Shown: in pieces, positions 32,299 through 33,808 of the stretch
How the letters are laid out: every line of letters starts with the position of its first letter
How positions within the stretch are numbered: the stretch's first letter is position 1
Source: CAYYNP01 sp964472545
GTDB lineage: Bacteria; Planctomycetota; Planctomycetia; Pirellulales; Thermoguttaceae
Assembly: GCA_964472545.1 (NCBI GenBank)
Contig: CAYYNP010000076.1
Span: 1 to 33,808 of the forward strand
Length of the DNA: 33,808 bases
Reading direction: 5' to 3'
The notes under the pieces: generated by a model
The model's input: the letters and a program-made list of their open reading frames with translations, nothing else
The model's database searches: none
Told to the model about the DNA's origin: nothing
Translations under genes and position numbers: made by a program

Positions 32299-33762
32299 AT
32301 GTCTCACCGTTGTCTGGCCGATTTTCTGGAGGAACTGGCACGCACCGGTCAGTTGGTCCGCGTTGAGGCCACGGTCGACGCGGTGCTTGAAGCGGCAGAA
32401 ATCACTGCTCGCGTGGGGAAGACGAACGGTCCATCAGTGCTATTTGGGGCCGTTTCGGGGCACGAAACCCCACTTGTGGCGAATCTCCTTGGATCCGAAG
32501 AGCGGATTCTACGCGCATTGGGGGTGCGGTCGATCGACGACGCAGCCGAACGGATCGCCGGGGCCATCGCCGCGGATGCACCGGCAGGGTGGTTCGAGAA
32601 GCTCAAGGCGGTGCCCCAAACGGCGACACTGGGCAAGTTGCGGCCGCAGGTGCAGAAATCGGGGGCCGTGCAGCAGGTGGTCCGCTTGGGCCGAGACGTC
32701 GATCTTGGGGAGCTGCCGCTGCTGCAAAACGCGCCGAACGAGGCGCATCGCGTGATCACCGCGGGGATTGTGATCGCGGCCGATCCAAACTCGCGACGGC
32801 AGATCGGCGGCCGCTGGGACCTGGAACTCCTCGAACCGAACCGGCTGGCCGTCTGCTGGGCCGACGACGACGAACCGGCCCGATTGCTGAAGGAGTATGC
32901 CAGCCGCGGCGAGCCGATGCCGCTGGCCGTCACACTGGGGGGCGATCCGGCCGTTATTCTAGCTGGATGCGCCCCCGTACCGCCCGCGGTCGACACGTTG
33001 GCCCTGGCCGGGCTGTTGCGTCAGAAGCCCCTCAATGTGATTGCGTGTCGCACGCAATCGCTTCAAGTGCCGGCGGACGCGGATATTGTGATCGAGGGTC
33101 ATATTGACCCTTCGGAGCCGCTGGCGCCGGCCGGCCCTCGCTGCGGGCCCGGCGGCCAATATACGCTGCCTCGTCCGGCGCCGGTGATGCAAGTCACGGC
33201 GATCACACATCGAGCCAATCCGGTCCTTCCGGCGATGGTCGCCGGCCGGCCGCCGAATGAAGCCTGTGCGATTGCCCGTGCCCTGGCGCGGGTCTTCCTA
33301 CCCCTGGCGAGAATGGCCATTGCGGAGATGGTCGACTATGCACTGCCCGAGTACGGCTCGGCCCGGCATTGGGCCGTGGTTTCCATTCGCAAGAGCTACG
33401 CAGGCCAGTCACGTCGGGTGGCTGACGCTGCCTGGGGGCTGCGGCAGTTGCGATTCGCCAAGGTGTTGGTAGTGGTCGACGAAGGTGTCGACGTACACGA
33501 CGACCGCCAAGTGCTCTCGGCGGTTTCCGCCAACATGCATCCCGGCCGCGACGTCTTCCTCCGCCAGGGCCCGGTGGACGTGTTCGACCCGGCGGCCGTG
33601 CCGGGCGAATTGGGCCATCGCATGGGCATCGACGCCACGGCCAAGCTGCCGGGCGAGCATTCCGGCACCTGGCTTCAGTCGGCCGAGATGAGCGAATCGA
33701 TCGGAAGATTGGTCAACGACCGCTGGGCGGAGTATGGTTTGGGAGAGGGGGTTGGGGAGTAG
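32299..33762 (+). CDS. UbiD-family decarboxylase-like protein with altered active site
   Basis: 487 residues, the usual UbiD length. Family landmarks are LADFLEELARTGQLVRVEA at the N-terminus, LGELPLLQ, ITAGIVIAADP, AVTLGGDPA, LQVPADADIVIEGHIDP and, at the C-terminus, VDVFDPAA with GIDATAKLPGE. UbiD enzymes use prenylated FMN and a catalytic Arg-Glu-Glu triad, the Glu pair lying in an EGPFGE-type motif. Here that motif reads APAGPRCGPGGQY (276-288), with neither Glu, and the Arg segment reads QIGGRWDLELL (168-178), where the Arg does not align. The start at 32299 begins homology and has a -10 box just upstream. It may be a non-canonical or inactive relative. Family membership is firm; its reaction is unknown. 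Confidence 0.85.
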   Translation: MSHRCLADFLEELARTGQLVRVEATVDAVLEAAEITARVGKTNGPSVLFGAVSGHETPLVANLLGSEERILRALGVRSIDDAAERIAGAIAADAPAGWFEKLKAVPQTATLGKLRPQVQKSGAVQQVVRLGRDVDLGELPLLQNAPNEAHRVITAGIVIAADPNSRRQIGGRWDLELLEPNRLAVCWADDDEPARLLKEYASRGEPMPLAVTLGGDPAVILAGCAPVPPAVDTLALAGLLRQKPLNVIACRTQSLQVPADADIVIEGHIDPSEPLAPAGPRCGPGGQYTLPRPAPVMQVTAITHRANPVLPAMVAGRPPNEACAIARALARVFLPLARMAIAEMVDYALPEYGSARHWAVVSIRKSYAGQSRRVADAAWGLRQLRFAKVLVVVDEGVDVHDDRQVLSAVSANMHPGRDVFLRQGPVDVFDPAAVPGELGHRMGIDATAKLPGEHSGTWLQSAEMSESIGRLVNDRWAEYGLGEGVGE

Positions 33763-33808
33763 GGGCTGGGAGTTGGGGGCTGGGGGTTGGGTGTTGGGGG
33801 TTGGGGGC
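33763..33808. repeat. G-rich imperfect heptamer repeat at window edge
   Basis: After the UbiD-family stop the plus strand is a run of G3-G5 tracts separated by TT, CT or TGTT (units like TGGGGGT and TGGGGGC). It continues to the edge of the window, so its length is unknown. It could form G-quadruplexes or arise by slippage; nothing codes here. Confidence 0.8.

Overview
The window looks like chromosomal DNA from a planctomycete, probably of the Pirellulales type. The evidence is high GC (63-65% in hand-counted coding lines), two large HzsA-related cytochrome/propeller proteins, an exported methyltransferase-like/PQQ-propeller fusion, a Tat-type sugar isomerase and a sialidase-like protein. This placement is inferred from gene content; there is no rRNA or tRNA gene in the window to confirm it.

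Layout. (1) 1-1700, plus strand: the 3' part of a large AAA+ ATPase of the 'DNA repair ATPase' type, followed by a 13-bp tandem repeat. (2) 9327-1842, minus strand: a tight seven-gene operon, in transcription order FucI/AraA-like sugar isomerase, transketolase N subunit, transketolase C subunit, GlpK-like FGGY kinase, RbsB-like lipoprotein, DUF2291 protein and RbsC-like permease. It reads as import, isomerisation, phosphorylation and transketolase cleavage of a sugar. The ABC ATPase expected beside the permease is absent, and the kinase pocket differs from glycerol kinase. (3) 9607-22523: envelope proteins, namely a methyltransferase-like/PQQ propeller, two convergent HzsA-related proteins (three and two CxxCH haem sites) separated by a large inverted repeat, a sialidase-like protein and a TIM-barrel isomerase. 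(4) 23056-26553: a 1165-residue membrane protein with a receptor-like soluble domain, family not recognised. (5) 28208-26583: glycyl-tRNA synthetase. (6) 31204-28320: a lower-GC three-gene cassette with its own promoter, encoding a helical protein with a possible COMM-like C-terminus, an unknown protein and a ComEC-type metallo-beta-lactamase-fold hydrolase. (7) comB (minus) and, divergent, a UbiD-family protein that appears to lack the usual catalytic Arg-Glu-Glu residues.

The best candidates for something undescribed are the three-gene cassette at 28320-31204 and the sugar operon with its split transketolase, altered kinase and missing ATPase. The window otherwise contains no CRISPR array, insertion sequence, tRNA or rRNA that I can see.
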